DNA of 64,000 nt, taken from Zhengitettix transpicula. Its lineage: Eukaryota > Arthropoda > Insecta > Orthoptera > Tetrigidae. Positions 12,157-22,744 of the stretch are shown piece after piece. The notes under the pieces are model-generated. The model was not told where the DNA came from. It made no database searches and saw nothing but the letters and a program-made list of their open reading frames with translations. Position numbers and translations under genes: made by a program. Every line of letters starts with the position of its first letter. Position 1 is the stretch's first letter. The stretch is taken from positions 21,293,001 through 21,357,000 of the forward strand of contig CM073593.1 in the NCBI GenBank assembly GCA_037074705.1, in the 5' to 3' direction.

Positions 12157-12159
<3 letters not shown>
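10732..12159 (-). mobile_element. LTR-like family C element, long member
   Basis: On the minus strand it starts TGTAATGCA (5' end at 12159) and ends GGTTATTACA (3' end at 10732), that is TG...CA, and ATAT flanks both sides (10728-10731 and 12160-12163). It shares with other copies the CAGATnTCGTTCTCTTC box, the CAAACCCAGTAG box (near 10875) and a splice-donor-like CCGTAAGTTG (11066-11075). It is about 400 bp longer than its relatives, and its 5' part does not match them. A TATATATA motif near 11458 could be a TATA box. It may be a recombinant or a separate subfamily. Confidence 0.6.
11415..11813 (-). pseudogene. Possible retropepsin-like fragment inside the long family C element
   Basis: The 132-codon minus-strand frame contains MVRVQALVDLGSGEISIAHL. 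This resembles the ALxDTGSxxS(F/L)I active-site segment of LTR-retrotransposon aspartic proteases, with Leu in place of the usual Thr of D-T/S-G. The remainder shows no other protease or reverse-transcriptase motif. It could be a stub of a pol gene captured between LTR parts, or coincidence. If real it is inactive. Confidence 0.3.
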
Positions 12160-12214
<55 letters not shown>

Positions 12215-12230
12215 GAGAGAGAGAGAGAGA
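12160..12230. repeat. (TA)n-(GA)n microsatellite
   Basis: A TA run of about 45 bases is followed by (GA)n. It directly abuts the TG end of the neighbouring LTR-like element. Confidence 0.95.
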
Positions 12231-12713
12231 GACAGAATATCTCTCTCTATAACAATTACGATAATAATGATTTCTAAAATATGTGAGTCTATCTAAATTC
12301 CTAGAATAGTCAATGAATTTTTATAAAAAAAAGTAATTGTCATCAATTTGTGGTTTCCCTGAACTAATAGTGTTTGTTTTTTTAAAAAAACTGAACACAT
12401 GCAGGTTACAATGCCACACTGGTGTCGTCCCTGGCGATCCTCTTAGTCGTCATGCGATCTTCGCTGTTCTCCAGGCCCTCTGCTGTTGTACAAAACTTCG
12501 GAAATTCAAATTTTCTAACTTAATTTATGTTTTTTCGATATCAAAATTCAAGAAAAAAACAATTCTACTAAAATGATCCTTCACCAACAATCAAGCGAAA
12601 AAACTCCTTTAACAAAAAACTCTTTTCCCCCAGCGATAACGTTTTCGCCAGTGATAATTATTAAGTATCTCAAAGAAATACACAATTTCAAAGAGTATTC
12701 ATTACAATATATA
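12231..12713. other. Spacer between LTR-like elements
   Basis: No domain recognised. It ends with CATTACAATATATA, which resembles a further family C 3' end, so it may itself be repeat-derived. Confidence 0.35.
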
Positions 12714-13644
12714 TGTTGTAATAACCACAAATATACGTAATGAAAGGATTTTTTAAATTATTCAATAATTGTATTGTCAGCGTAATATTGTGGCCCAGAT
12801 ATTGTAGGCAACAGTCAGGATTGCGTAATAATGTTTCGAGAGTATTATTGTATAAGGTGTGTAATATTGAAAGCTTTGAAGAAATGTAAAGTATCGGATG
12901 CAAGCTGACCGGGAACGGTTAGTTTTTTCAGTCTCTGTGCGTGGCGGAGAGACACTGAGGACTGATTATTATGATTGCTCGAAGACCCTGCTAATGAGTC
13001 TGCATGTAAAAGATAAATTATCAAGGTTGTTGGTGTTAAAGGGATAGTTAAACCCTTTCTATATATTGGAGGAGACAAATTTAAGTTTTTATATGAAAAG
13101 TTGTACTGACTATCGTGTCACTGATTTCAATGGTAAAATTTATTGAGACTTGAATCGAACTGATATTTGGAAAATGTAATTCCAATTTCCTTACTGTATA
13201 TATTATCACTATTTGCCGAAGTATTGGAAAACAACTGATGATCGTCTGTGGTGTGGTAGGGATTTAATCGTGAATGCTGACTTGAGCGGTGTAGATCTAA
13301 TAAACTCATTTCAATATTTTGTAATATTCTATAAATTTTATTTTTTATTGCGTGTTCCGATTACGGTTTGAGGCCCGAGAAGCGACCCTGAAGGTATCAA
13401 GAATTTTGTTCAAGTCGTGGTATTCATGTACAAAAATTAATTAAATTTAAATTGTAATAAATTTTCTGCATTTAAAATTGATTTTGTGAGTAACATTTTC
13501 ATTTATTAAATCCATCTACAGATCATAGTTCCTTTTTAATGAATTGATAAGAATTTGATAAATTAATGTAAAATTATTGGACTTTTTATTACATTAATTG
13601 GCACCACATCGTGAGGCTTAGATTTCTCCTAATTGATTATCACA
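12714..13644 (+). mobile_element. LTR-like family C element
   Basis: It begins TGTTGTAATAACCACA and ends GATTATCACA. The landmark GAGGCCCGAGAAGCGACCCTGAAG lies near 13370, and the reiterated terminal unit with TTAATTGGCACCACATCGTGAGG is at 13593-13616. ATAT-type sequence flanks both ends, and only ATATAT separates it from the next element at 13651. It is diverged and has no coding capacity. Confidence 0.65.
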
Positions 13645-13650
13645 ATATAT

Positions 13651-14703
13651 TGTAATACCAATTAAAAAGGCCATTAATCGTTTTAATTAAATTGGATTGT
13701 TAGCGGTACGAGTTGCCAAAGGACAACAATGGTCGGTAACTCTGTGTCGGCGGCGCCTTTGTTGAAAAACCGCGCGCTCGTGGGAAGACAGTCTGCGGCG
13801 AGAAGCGAAACAGTTCGGTTCGGCAAAGGGTGCAGTAAAATGTGGATGCTGATTTAAAAGTATGAATAGCGCAGTCCAATAAGTCCAACTGCGATATCTA
13901 CTAGTGTACATAAAACGCGAGTAAACAGTTTTAACGGAGAGACACAAATAATAATCGCTAATTCGGAAGCAAAAGGTTTTTCTTCGCACAGACTGAACTA
14001 AATTTCACATGGGGACATCAAGGAGACCTAAGTCCGAGGGCAGCAGATCCAAAGTTCCAGATGGCAGTGAACGAGAACATCGACCGAGTGTAGTAAATTT
14101 TTATTGTGTAGTTTTGGCTTTTTAGTGAGTGTTGTCCTCAAGCTCCAAGAATCAGATCTGGTACCAGAAAAACAATTCGTGAGTACAAATCAATTATTTT
14201 AAAATCTGTAACCGAGAATTAAAGGTAGAAGTCAGATTTCGTTCATTTTCTTTTCATTTCGTTTCGTTTCATATTGTATTACGTTAGCTTCAATGAGTTT
14301 GAATTATTAATGTTAGTTTATTAAATTAGATTGTTCGGTATATCAAACCCAGTAATGACCCTGAGATAAAGAGAATTTTCACGTATTTGATAGTAAAATA
14401 TAGTTGTATTTTTCCTAGAACGCCACGAATTGCAAAATTTAAATAAAATATTGTTTGTTGACTTGATGAAATTCGGCGTAAAAGGTAGGGATTACAATTT
14501 GTACTTTCAAAGAATAACTTTTTAAATATTAATAACTTTGTTAATTAATTAATTTAATTAAGACCACCTTGCTAATTATATCATAAATTGGCTTCCTAAA
14601 CATGGGGTTGATATAATTCATTTATTCCCGTTTAAAAATTACATAAATTGGCATCATCAACGTGGGGCTAATTTAATTCATTTATTACCGTTTAATTATT
14701 ACA
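13651..14703 (+). mobile_element. LTR-like family C element with duplicated 60-bp terminus
   Basis: It starts TGTAATACCAATTAAAAAGG after ATAT (13647-13650) and ends TAATTATTACA. Shared boxes are GCAGTCTG.CGGCGAGAAGCGAAA (near 13787), GATCTGGTACCAGA plus donor-like GTGAGTAC (14179-14186), CAGATTTCGTTC (near 14232) and TATCAAACCCAGTAATGACC (14339-14358). The last 120 bases are two direct 60-bp units (14583-14642 and 14643-14702). Each has ATAAATTGGC, then an AACrTGGGG motif that looks like a primer-binding site, and each ends in ATTAC. Non-coding and dead. Confidence 0.75.
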
Positions 14704-16130
14704 ATAAATATTTAAAATTTGTAAAATATTATTTTTATAACCAACATGCAACAATCCTAGAGCATGGTAAAACGACTTAGACAACATCTCGGTGATTATT
14801 TCAGATCAAAGGATCGCTTACGAGATTGGAGATGAAATTGTGTCGTGCGTAAATAATCAATTCTTATTATATAGAGAATGCTATGTTCATTAGATCAAAT
14901 TTATTTATGTACACTGTTATTAATCTTGGCAGACCATTTCTCTAATATTAATTCAATTATTATGTCATATTATAATATCTGTATTGTCAATTAGGTTTCA
15001 GAATACTTCGATACGTGTTGGTTTCAACGTATCACCAATATTTAAATACTATAGATACATCTACGAAACAATAGTTCAATACGAGGTTCAATTTACGTGC
15101 TACATACTGAAAGTCTTCAGAAATTATTATAGTCCATTAATATTTAGGGTTTTTAAGTTCTCTTTCACAGTTAACAGCACATTTTCATGCTGCGATTGTA
15201 CGCCATGACCATAAATAGATTTTGTTTAAAATCGCCGTCTTCGTGTTTTTTATCATTTATTTAAACACTTATTGAAGTTTAGTTTGAATATTTCCACATA
15301 CGTTATTTCCAAATAATTTATTAAAATTCTACAAAATTTCATACTATACTTGCGAATATTTTGATAAATATAAACGGATGTATGCTTTACTCGTATTTCA
15401 AGAATTGGTTCGATTATTCAGTTATAGTAGATGCCACCGAATCGGAATTACATAAATATCTTAGTCAATATTAAGTCAACATTGGACTTAGTAAAATAAG
15501 TCAATAAACACCGACGAACTTTTCTTTTTATGTTGTTTTACGATCTCATATTTTATGACGTGGAGAGAATTACGGTCAACTCGAAACAGAATGATTGCAG
15601 ATCAAATTTTAAAGCACCATAAATTTGTTCCTTGCGGCATCTTGGCTTCTGTTTCTCATTAGATCATTAGATCATCTTAAGGACTTTGAAAGGATTGATG
15701 TAGTGTTAAAGCATTTACATCGTATGAAACCTCCAAACATCTTAATCAGTATTCTGGATGGTGTCTCGATTATCTCTATTACACGTTCCGCAGTATAGGC
15801 TACCTCAAACCGGATACCGCCTTTTTTTCGTAGGAGATTTGGAGAGAAGTTAGTTTTTTTAAGTTTATACAGAAAAAAAAGTTCAAATTTTTGGAATATG
15901 GCGCATAGAGAACCTTATCTTTGCCAAAAATGGAATTGTCCTGTTGGAGGAACACTCTCTGTCAAATATCGCTGGTTAATAATAGCCAGTCACTCTTTCC
16001 CAAATAATCGATTATGGTAATACCCACTGAGATCCAAAAACAACGGTATTCCGTTTTTAACACATTTTCCTGAGTTAACCCATTGTTTTGAGTGTAAATA
16101 TGGATCCCCGAGACAGATACAAAACAATCT
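14704..16130. other. Spacer, partly degraded retroelement
   Basis: Mostly AT-rich sequence with no clear domain. The part from about 15,780 may be the eroded upstream region of the Gypsy integrase tail that follows, but I could not read it through its frameshifts. Confidence 0.35.
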
Positions 16131-16139
16131 CCGAATTCA

Positions 16140-16420
16140 ATATTATCGTATCAGCCCGACCAATTGGCGTGGGTCTTAAGTCCCATTCGCAAAGTTGGCC
16201 TTTCCGAAAAGCTATTGAAACGATATTTTGGACCATTTAGAGTAATACGACGACTATCTGATGTAAATTACGAGGGTGAACCCCTAACCAGGTGAAGGAA
16301 ATCAAATGATGACGTACATATTTTGCGCATGGAACCAAACCATGACCCTGACGATCAATTCAAAGAAGAAAGTGATCGAGTCGACATCGATAAAACGGTC
16401 AAAATGAGATTTAACTGAAT
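16140..16420 (+). pseudogene. Ty3/Gypsy integrase C-terminal fragment
   Basis: In frame, the sequence reads PIRKVGLSEKLLKRYFGPFR, then VIRRLSDVNYEGEPLT, and further on DVHILRMEPNHDPDD. This is the well-known chromodomain-proximal/C-terminal integrase signature of Ty3/Gypsy elements (K/RVGLSxKLLxRYxGPYxVxxxLSDVNYEV, then HVxRMKP). In the family this tail binds DNA and directs insertion. The catalytic core and reverse transcriptase are not present here, and a stop interrupts after LTR. The frame closes soon after, near 16,418, as expected for the end of pol. Confidence 0.85.
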
Positions 16421-16820
16421 AAAATAGCAACAACTTCAGAACAGACTCCGAAAAATGGAAAATCCTCTAGAAACACCTGACGACAAACGGGATCACGGAC
16501 CAAGAAATGAAAAATACTAAACAGCGGGACTCTGTTCTTTGTGGAGAGGACATAATGACACGGTTTCCATCCAGCTATTGTGACTCACGGGTCAACAAGG
16601 CTATGAGTCTGTTTCCCTCAGTGTGCAATGAAATCCACAGGTGAACATTCTGTGATATTACGCTGCATGTGTGATAAAAGTAAGAATCGGTGGACGTGAA
16701 GTTTTTTCTTTCCCACAGGGCTCTTAGTGTTGTTCTTTGTTAATCCACGTGAGCGTGAGTTGTAGTTTAATTTCAATAAAATTGTTCATCGTACTTCAGG
16801 TTAACTTACTACGTGGCAAT
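16421..16820 (+). mobile_element. Probable 3' flank or LTR of the Gypsy element
   Basis: The sequence directly follows the integrase stop. A purine-rich GTGGAGAGGACA motif near 16,541 could be a polypurine tract, and the following sequence up to GTGGCAATATAC would then be LTR. No second LTR was found, so boundaries are uncertain. The family C element at 16,825 has inserted into its end. Confidence 0.4.
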
Positions 16821-16824
16821 ATAC

Positions 16825-17917
16825 TGTAATAAACAAACAAGAAGATTTAATTAAATTAATTTGCCCCACGTTGAGGAAGCATTTATGTAATAATTAAATA
16901 AGTCTTTAATTAAAAAAATTATTATTTATTTAAAAACTTACTGTTGATAATTACGCATAATAATCCCTGCTTTGCACGCCGAATTCCGTCAATTTAACAA
17001 ACAAATATTTCAAATTTTAATTTATAAATTAGTGGCGTTTTACGAAAATATAGCTTTATAATTTTACAATCAATTTCGTTGAATTTCTCATTATCTCAGG
17101 GTCACTACTGGGTTTGATAGGAAGAAAAAATACAATGAACTAAAATATTAACAATCCAAACTCATTGAAGTTAACGGAATACAATATTAAATACAAAAGT
17201 AAAAGAAAACGAATGAAAAGAAAATCGCGAACGAAATCTGACTATACCCTTTAATTATCGTTTACAGTCATTAACAATTGTTTTGTACTCACGACAGTGC
17301 TTGTGGTACCAGTTCGGACTCTTATATCTTGAAGTCAACACCCACTAAACAGGCCGTTATACACTGATTCTACTCATTATATTTTAAACACACGGTAGTT
17401 GCTCTGGATCTCTGCTATACTGGAACCTGGATTATCTCACCCTTAGTCAGTTGTCGGACGTAGATCTCCTCAAAGTCTCTCTATGCGAAAATTTGTTCAG
17501 TTTGTGAAGCAAAACCTCGGCTTCCAAACTATGATTTTATAAGTTTCTCCGTCAAACTGTTTACTTTCGTTTTATGTAAACTATTATGTCTCCGTTGGGC
17601 TTCCTAGATAGCCCTATTCATAATTCTGGATCTGCAGACTTTTACTGTTTCTATTTCTCTATGTGGACCGAACTGCTATGTCCCAGTTCTCGACGTAGAC
17701 TTTTCTGTTTCGCTTCTCGCCGTAGACTTTTTTCTTTCGCGTCTTGCCGCTGACTTTTCCCTTTCGCTTTTCGCCGCAGACTGCTTTCCTCTAGGCGCGC
17801 GGTCTCCAGTCTCCCATTGTTAACAAAGAAAGATCCGCTGCGATTGTTGTCTTTAAGCATCCGTTAACAATTAAATTATATTAAAAACAATTAATAGCCT
17901 GTTTAATTGGTACTACA
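16825..17917 (-). mobile_element. LTR-like family C element with 4-bp TSD
   Basis: On the minus strand it starts TGTAGTACCAATTAAAC (5' end at 17917) and ends GTTTATTACA (at 16825). The 4-bp ATAC is duplicated at 16821-16824 and 17918-17921. Conserved boxes read on the minus strand are CTGGTACC then donor-like GTGAGTAC (17285-17292), AGTCAGATTTCGTTC (near 17,240), and CAAACCCAGTAGTGACCCTGAG (17096-17118). A PBS-like CCTCAACGTGGGGCAAA sits in a reiterated terminal unit near 16,862. The 1093-bp length and TG...CA ends fit a solo LTR. No coding capacity. Confidence 0.8.
17680..17795 (-). repeat. 30-bp minisatellite inside the LTR-like element
   Basis: About four direct copies of a unit of the type CGCCGTAGACTTTTCTCTTTCG occur at roughly 30-base spacing. 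The equivalent motif appears once in the element at 13.65 kb, so this is a local expansion. The lysine/arginine-rich frame across it is a repeat artefact. Confidence 0.75.
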
Positions 17918-17921
17918 ATAC

Positions 17922-18630
17922 ATTATTGTTAAATCCACGTTTTGTAGAAAATTTGTATGATTAATCATTTTTAATTGATGTATGTTTAAAAATTCCACGT
18001 TTTTTAAATGCTTAATTACTGTACATGCATGGGATTGTAACAAGTCAATTCGTATATAAAATTTATTGACATATTTACATGACGGCATTATAACAACAAT
18101 ATATATTGATATTAATACAAAGATTCACTTGTACAATTACATGTGTGCAACTACAAGTTGGTACTTAATAGAAATTAGCAATAACTTTGTAATTTCTATT
18201 TATTACGGTCTATCTGAGTTACGAGATTCGTTCTCAGGATCTTACTGACCCAGGCATAAACAGAACTCTACTGATGAAAAAACACAGAATTCATTTACTT
18301 CACAAACTCTATTTGTTAGTCCCGAATAATGATGCAATTATGACATGTATGAAAAACCAACATTTTACAATATAGTACTAATGGTGTGATTGCACATACT
18401 CTCTCAATCGGGTACAACTTCGATAAACCCGGCATGCGGCAAAACACACCAGAGATTCGAAACCCAAGACTCGTACTGAATGTGGACTCCAAACAGTCCA
18501 CTCAACTCCACATAGACTGCACACGTGGTCAGTTCGAGTCAGACAGTCTCGACCGGGGACAATAAAGGGTTGTCGCCGTCGAGGTCAGAGGAAATAAAAA
18601 CTACCCATGGTTGTCCAAAATTGAGCTTGA
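17922..18630. other. Spacer
   Basis: Short chance frames only. The segment 18,400-18,600 is less AT-rich and could be an unidentified retroelement remnant. No domain recognised. Confidence 0.35.
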
Positions 18631-18641
18631 GAAAAAAATAT

Positions 18642-19169
18642 TTTTTTTGAAGGTGTAGACAGGCTATGTATAGGATAATCCACATAGTGGCAACTCCCCT
18701 CATATAGCATAGTAAAAAGAGTGAAAGGGAGGATGCGGAAAGGTAGAGCAAGGTAGCCAAGGGTTAACTAGATCCCCCGGGCTATGGTTTGAGGATCCTA
18801 CCCGGCAATTCGACTAAAAGTGATGCAGAAAAAGTTGCATCAGGAGGTAGGTCGGGCATTTGGTACTTGTCCCACGCCCTTCCGATGGCGGGAGAGGAGT
18901 TTGCTGCGGGGTCGCATCTTTCCCCTCGCCGTGCCTTGACCAGTTTAGGAGGCAGCTGGCCGACTATTCCAATAGGAATAGCGGAAAACTCTTACCGTTT
19001 GACAATGGGCCTGCGACCCCGGAACATACACCTGTCAAAACACGGCGAGGTGCCTCGGCATGTAGGAACCTTCGTTCAAAAAACCGGAGAGATGTGAATG
19101 CATCCGCAGAGGTAGCCTTCTCCAGAGCTCTCTGGGAAGGAATTCTCTCGCATGCTTCCTTGAGTGGGT
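18642..19169 (-). mobile_element. Family A retroposon, poly(A)-tailed, 11-bp TSD
   Basis: This is one of at least six copies of a roughly 0.5-kb sequence. The plus strand begins with a T run (18642 on), so the element lies on the minus strand with a poly(A) tail. The target-site duplication GAAAAAAATAT is exact at 18631-18641 and 19170-19180. Family landmarks are AGGAGGCAGCTGGCCGACTA (near 18947-18966), GGATCCTACCCGGCAATTCG and CATACACCTGTCAAAACA. Open frames on both strands are shadows of its GC-rich sequence. It is made by reverse transcription, probably by LINE machinery. No Pol III boxes were recognised. Confidence 0.9.
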
Positions 19170-19180
19170 GAAAAAAATAT

Positions 19181-20040
19181 GGCGGTTAAAAGTTATGTAG
19201 ATTAGGGTTTTTTTGATTAGACTAAGAGTTTTTAAAAGGAAATGTGGAGCACAAAATGGGATTCATTAATATTGTCGTTTTCGAGTGATAAATTGTTTTA
19301 ATTATTGCTAGAAATGTGTGATCATCACTATATTTCGTTTGTGAAATTTTTTGGAAATAGTGGCAAGTACCGACTGAAGATTGAAAGTTGTGACTTGAAG
19401 AAGACCTGACTAAAGGTTGGCCGTAAGTATGGTATTTCAAACATTTTCTTTTAATAAATTTATGAAATTATATTGCAAATAAGAAAACATTGTAAATTAG
19501 TGCCCAACATTATATATTACAAATTAATTATTTTAAAAACTGTTTTACTATCAAATTTATTACAAATAAGAAACATTACATATCGTATAATACTTCATAT
19601 TATAATTCTAACAATTAATTAACGTATTTGTTACTGATACGGAGATCATAAAATGTAACAAGTAGGATAATAATCTGTGTTTCTTTGTACTTTAAAATTA
19701 AGGTGGAAGAATGAAAACAAGAATGGCGCTGTATAGACCCAAAGGTTTTCAGTTTAGCATAAAAAAACTATTGCCGGCTTTCTCGCCAGTAATATTGGTC
19801 AGCTTCTTGACTGCTTTCTGATTTATAATAAAATCTCACCATGACAGTAAAAGTATTAAACATTAAAATAGTAAATAACTTTGCTTTATAGAAGTCGCAG
19901 ACGTTGCATTGACTCGAAACTTTTACATCATCAGCGGACTATTGAAAATTACTGTTCTTAATTTATTATATAGCCTTTGGTGGTTTAAAACCGGCCTAAA
20001 TTGAGATAAATTGAAAGGTTCGAATAAGTGAGACAAGGTG
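19181..20040. other. AT-rich spacer
   Basis: A CGAAACTTTTACATCATCAG string at 19916-19935 resembles, on the minus strand, a PLE-type CTGATGA core but without a good partner. Nothing else is recognised. Confidence 0.35.
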
Positions 20041-20420
20041 GGAGGAGGGTCCCAGGTACTCGGGATGATATTCATCTTTCACGGGACACAAAGATTTCCT
20101 GAGGACAGATGCTGCACAGAACCTCGTCGCCGTCTATTATGAGGGAGACGGATTGTTATGCTAAACATACAGCGCATTCTACGCAGCGCCATAAGCATTA
20201 CAATGCAGGCAGGACCTTCCTAAGCAGGCAAGCACGGCCGGGACGAAAAAGCAATAAATACATACACCGAGACACCATTTCGTAATTACGTTTAGCGGGT
20301 GGTCGGAGAACTTCAACAATTCCAAGCATCAAGTGTAATTTATGATTTCCGAAATATCATAGCGCCTTGTGACGTCACGGAAAGGAATGTTTGATGACGA
20401 ATTTCCTTCCTGGTTTCGAT
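20040..20420. promoter_or_regulatory. Candidate regulatory island with CRE-like site
   Basis: An unusually balanced composition with no coding frame. A perfect CRE palindrome TGACGTCA lies at 20370-20377, a caudal-like TTTATGATTT at about 20338-20347, and TAATTACG near 20283. No transposon termini border it. Enhancer function is inferred only from composition and motifs. Confidence 0.3.
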
Positions 20421-20863
20421 TAGAAGTGTTAATTGTATATTCCCTATAATACGTGAGCCTCATGTAAAATAATATGATGTTGTCCCCCGGAAATTCTTTA
20501 GTCTTCTCAGACTAGTTCCCTAGACCGGTTTTAATTTTAGTTACATACTTGACTATTTCGCAATGAACTTCTTCGGTTCACCGTTCGTTATCATAAACCC
20601 CATAAACATTGTCTAAGAACCTGTCTTGTTATTGTGCCGCAACACCTTTGCCTGTTAAAATATTGATATTATTTCTATATTTATACCGAATGAAAATATT
20701 AACCGTCACTAAAGCTAAGCAGGATTTGAAAAAAAAAGTAGACATTAGGAAATTTAATATAGGGTTAGGGTTGGTCGGGTGTTCCATTGTCTGCTTTTTA
20801 AAAAATACAGGTAGCAATAAAAATAAAAAAAATACGAATATGGTATCAAAGAGGGAGTGGTAA

Positions 20864-20972
20864 ATAAAAAACCGTTGTTTCGAACTGCAATAATTAAGAG
20901 GGTTGCGGATTTACGTGCTTACTCTGAACTGATGATCCTTAATTTTTACAGTTCGAAACGTCGGTTTATTAC
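20864..20972. repeat. Foldback of a PLE-type 3' end
   Basis: Left arm 20864-20902 (AACCGTTGTTTCGAACTGCA) is the inverse of right arm 20925-20972 (TACAGTTCGAAACGTCGGTT). The right arm has CTGATGA (20929-20935) followed by GAAACG (20954-20959), the spacing of a hammerhead-like core, with GAACTG/CAGTTC able to pair around it. It belongs to a family different from the one at 1.5 kb. Confidence 0.5.
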
Positions 20973-21019
20973 ACGAATTAGTAATGAAACTAATAAAAAT
21001 AAAAGTTACCCAAGTCGAA

Positions 21020-21190
21020 AGTGAAATGGAGAGAACATGTGCAACGTATTCCGGAAAAGAGATCTATTAAATGAGCAATGGCATACAACCCAAGAGGTAA
21101 GAGAAGAGTGAGAAGACCGTGGACGAGTTGATGAGATCGAAACAAGACTTCGATCTAATCCTGGAAGGACAGAAGAAGAGAAATAAAATT
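21020..21190 (+). pseudogene. LINE open-frame C-terminal tail
   Basis: With one or two stops, the frame reads KWREHVQRIPEKRSIK, then AMAYNPRGKRRVRRPW. This is the typical tail of many insect LINE pol proteins (W..HV.R.P..R.xK.AL.Y.PRGKR..GRPR). The clade cannot be fixed from this stretch. An AT-rich tail follows. Confidence 0.65.
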
Positions 21191-21383
21191 ATAATTACAG
21201 TTGTAATTGCATAAAGCGGCCACAGTTTACAACAAAAAAATTATTTACAGCTTCTTGAAGTGTACACTGGATTTGGAGTACTATACGTAGTTTTTATACC
21301 TGGACAAATTTTTCTATTAATCAGCCAAAAAAATGACCTTATATCAGTAAATTTTGAACAGACAATGCAGATAGATTTCTTTA

Positions 21384-21886
21384 GAGTAACAGGCTACATG
21401 AGTATAACCCACATGGTGGCAAGTCCCCTTAAATAGAATAGGAAGGGATTTGAAAAGGAGGATGCGGAAGGGTAGAGGAAGGTAGCCAAGTGTTAACTAG
21501 CGCCCCTGGATATAATTTAAGGATCCTATCCGGCATTCGCCTGGAAGTGTTGCAGGACAAACCCTAGAAAACCTGCATCACGTAGGTCGGGCATTGGGTA
21601 GTGAGGTTTTCTGTGTGGACGCAGCATTCCCTTCTCCATGCCTCGATCAGTTTAGGAGGCAGCTGGCCGACTGTTCTAATGGAAACCGTGGACAATTCTT
21701 AGCGTATGGGCAAGGTCTGTGACCCCGGAACATACAGCTCTCAAAACAGGCCGAGGTGCCTGGGCATGTGGGAACTTAGTTTAAAAAAAACAGAGAGAGG
21801 AGTAGGCATCCCCGCAGGTAGCCTCCTCCAGAGCTCTCTGGAAAGGTTCACCTGCGAGAGGATGATACCTCGGGCTCCCTTGAGTG
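21384..21886 (-). mobile_element. Family A retroposon, second copy
   Basis: It carries the same landmarks as the 18.6-kb copy (GGCTACATGAG, GGATCCTATCCGGCATTCG, AGGAGGCAGCTGGCCGACTG, TGTGACCCCGGAACATACA) in the same orientation, 2.2 kb away. The poly(T) start is eroded to TTCTTTAGAG. A degenerate duplication (ATGCAGATAGAT on the left, GTGCAAATAGAG on the right) may be the TSD. It is more diverged than its neighbours and non-coding. Confidence 0.85.
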
Positions 21887-22176
21887 CAAATAGAGAAAGT
21901 CATCAAAAGTTATTTATATAACATCAGTTTTCGTCTGATATTAACAGCAGAATTTGGCAATGTACAAAACTGTCTAACCTGAAGAGACGCCTTAAAAAAA
22001 AGGACGGAACGTCTATGAATTAATTTTTGTTAATAAACATATTTTTTAGGATCAATAGATACATTTATTTAATTATTTATATCATTATAAGTTCAGATAT
22101 GTTAATCATTCCTACCATACTCTCACTTCAAATCCATTGTACACTACATACATTAAGGACATTTTGTTGTCAAGTT

Positions 22177-22733
22177 TTTTTTTAAAGGTAATAGGCTACA
22201 TGAGGGAAATCCACATAGTGGCAACTCCCCTTTAATAGTATAGGAAGGGATTTTAAAGGGGGGATGTGGAAGGGTAGAGAAAGATAGCCAAGGGTTAACT
22301 AGGGCCCCCGGGCCATATTTTAAGGATCCTACCCGGCATTCGCCTAAAGAAATGCAGGACAAACCCTAGAAAAACCTGCATCAGGTAGGTCGGGAATTGG
22401 GTACTTGTCCCACGCCCTTCCGATAGCGGGAGAGGAGTTTGCTGTGGGGACGCAGCATTCCCTTCTCCGTGCCTCGACCAGTTTAGGAGGCAGCTGGCCG
22501 AATATTCCAATGGGAATGGCGGACAACTCTTACCGTATGCCCAAGGTCTGTGACCCCGGAACATACACCTCTCAGAACAGGCCGAGTTGCCTCGGCTTGT
22601 GGGAACCTTAGTTCAAAAACGGAGAGGAAAAGGCATCCCCAAAGGTAGCCCCTTCGTATCTCTCCTTCAAGGTTCTGCCTGCGAGAGAACATCCCTCGCA
22701 GGTATTGCCTGCAGACAACTGCCGCAAGGACCC
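22177..22733 (-). mobile_element. Family A retroposon, longest copy, 11-bp TSD
   Basis: The plus strand starts with a T run, so the poly(A) tail is on the minus strand. The TSD GTTGTCAAGTT is exact at 22166-22176 and 22734-22744. This copy is 557 bp and extends furthest at the 5' side of the element, where CTGCGAGAGAACATCCCTCG and TTGCCTGCAGACAACTGC give short inverted pairs. Several frames of 60-89 codons are open on both strands, but the copies do not preserve any of them consistently. The element is best treated as non-coding. Confidence 0.92.
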
Positions 22734-22744
22734 GTTGTCAAGTT

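Noticed and set aside
22295..22611. Several 60-89 codon frames on both strands of the family A copy
   Set aside because: They are mirrored in other copies only as GC-rich shadows, with no common start, stop or frame, and they lie in a poly(A)-tailed retroposon.
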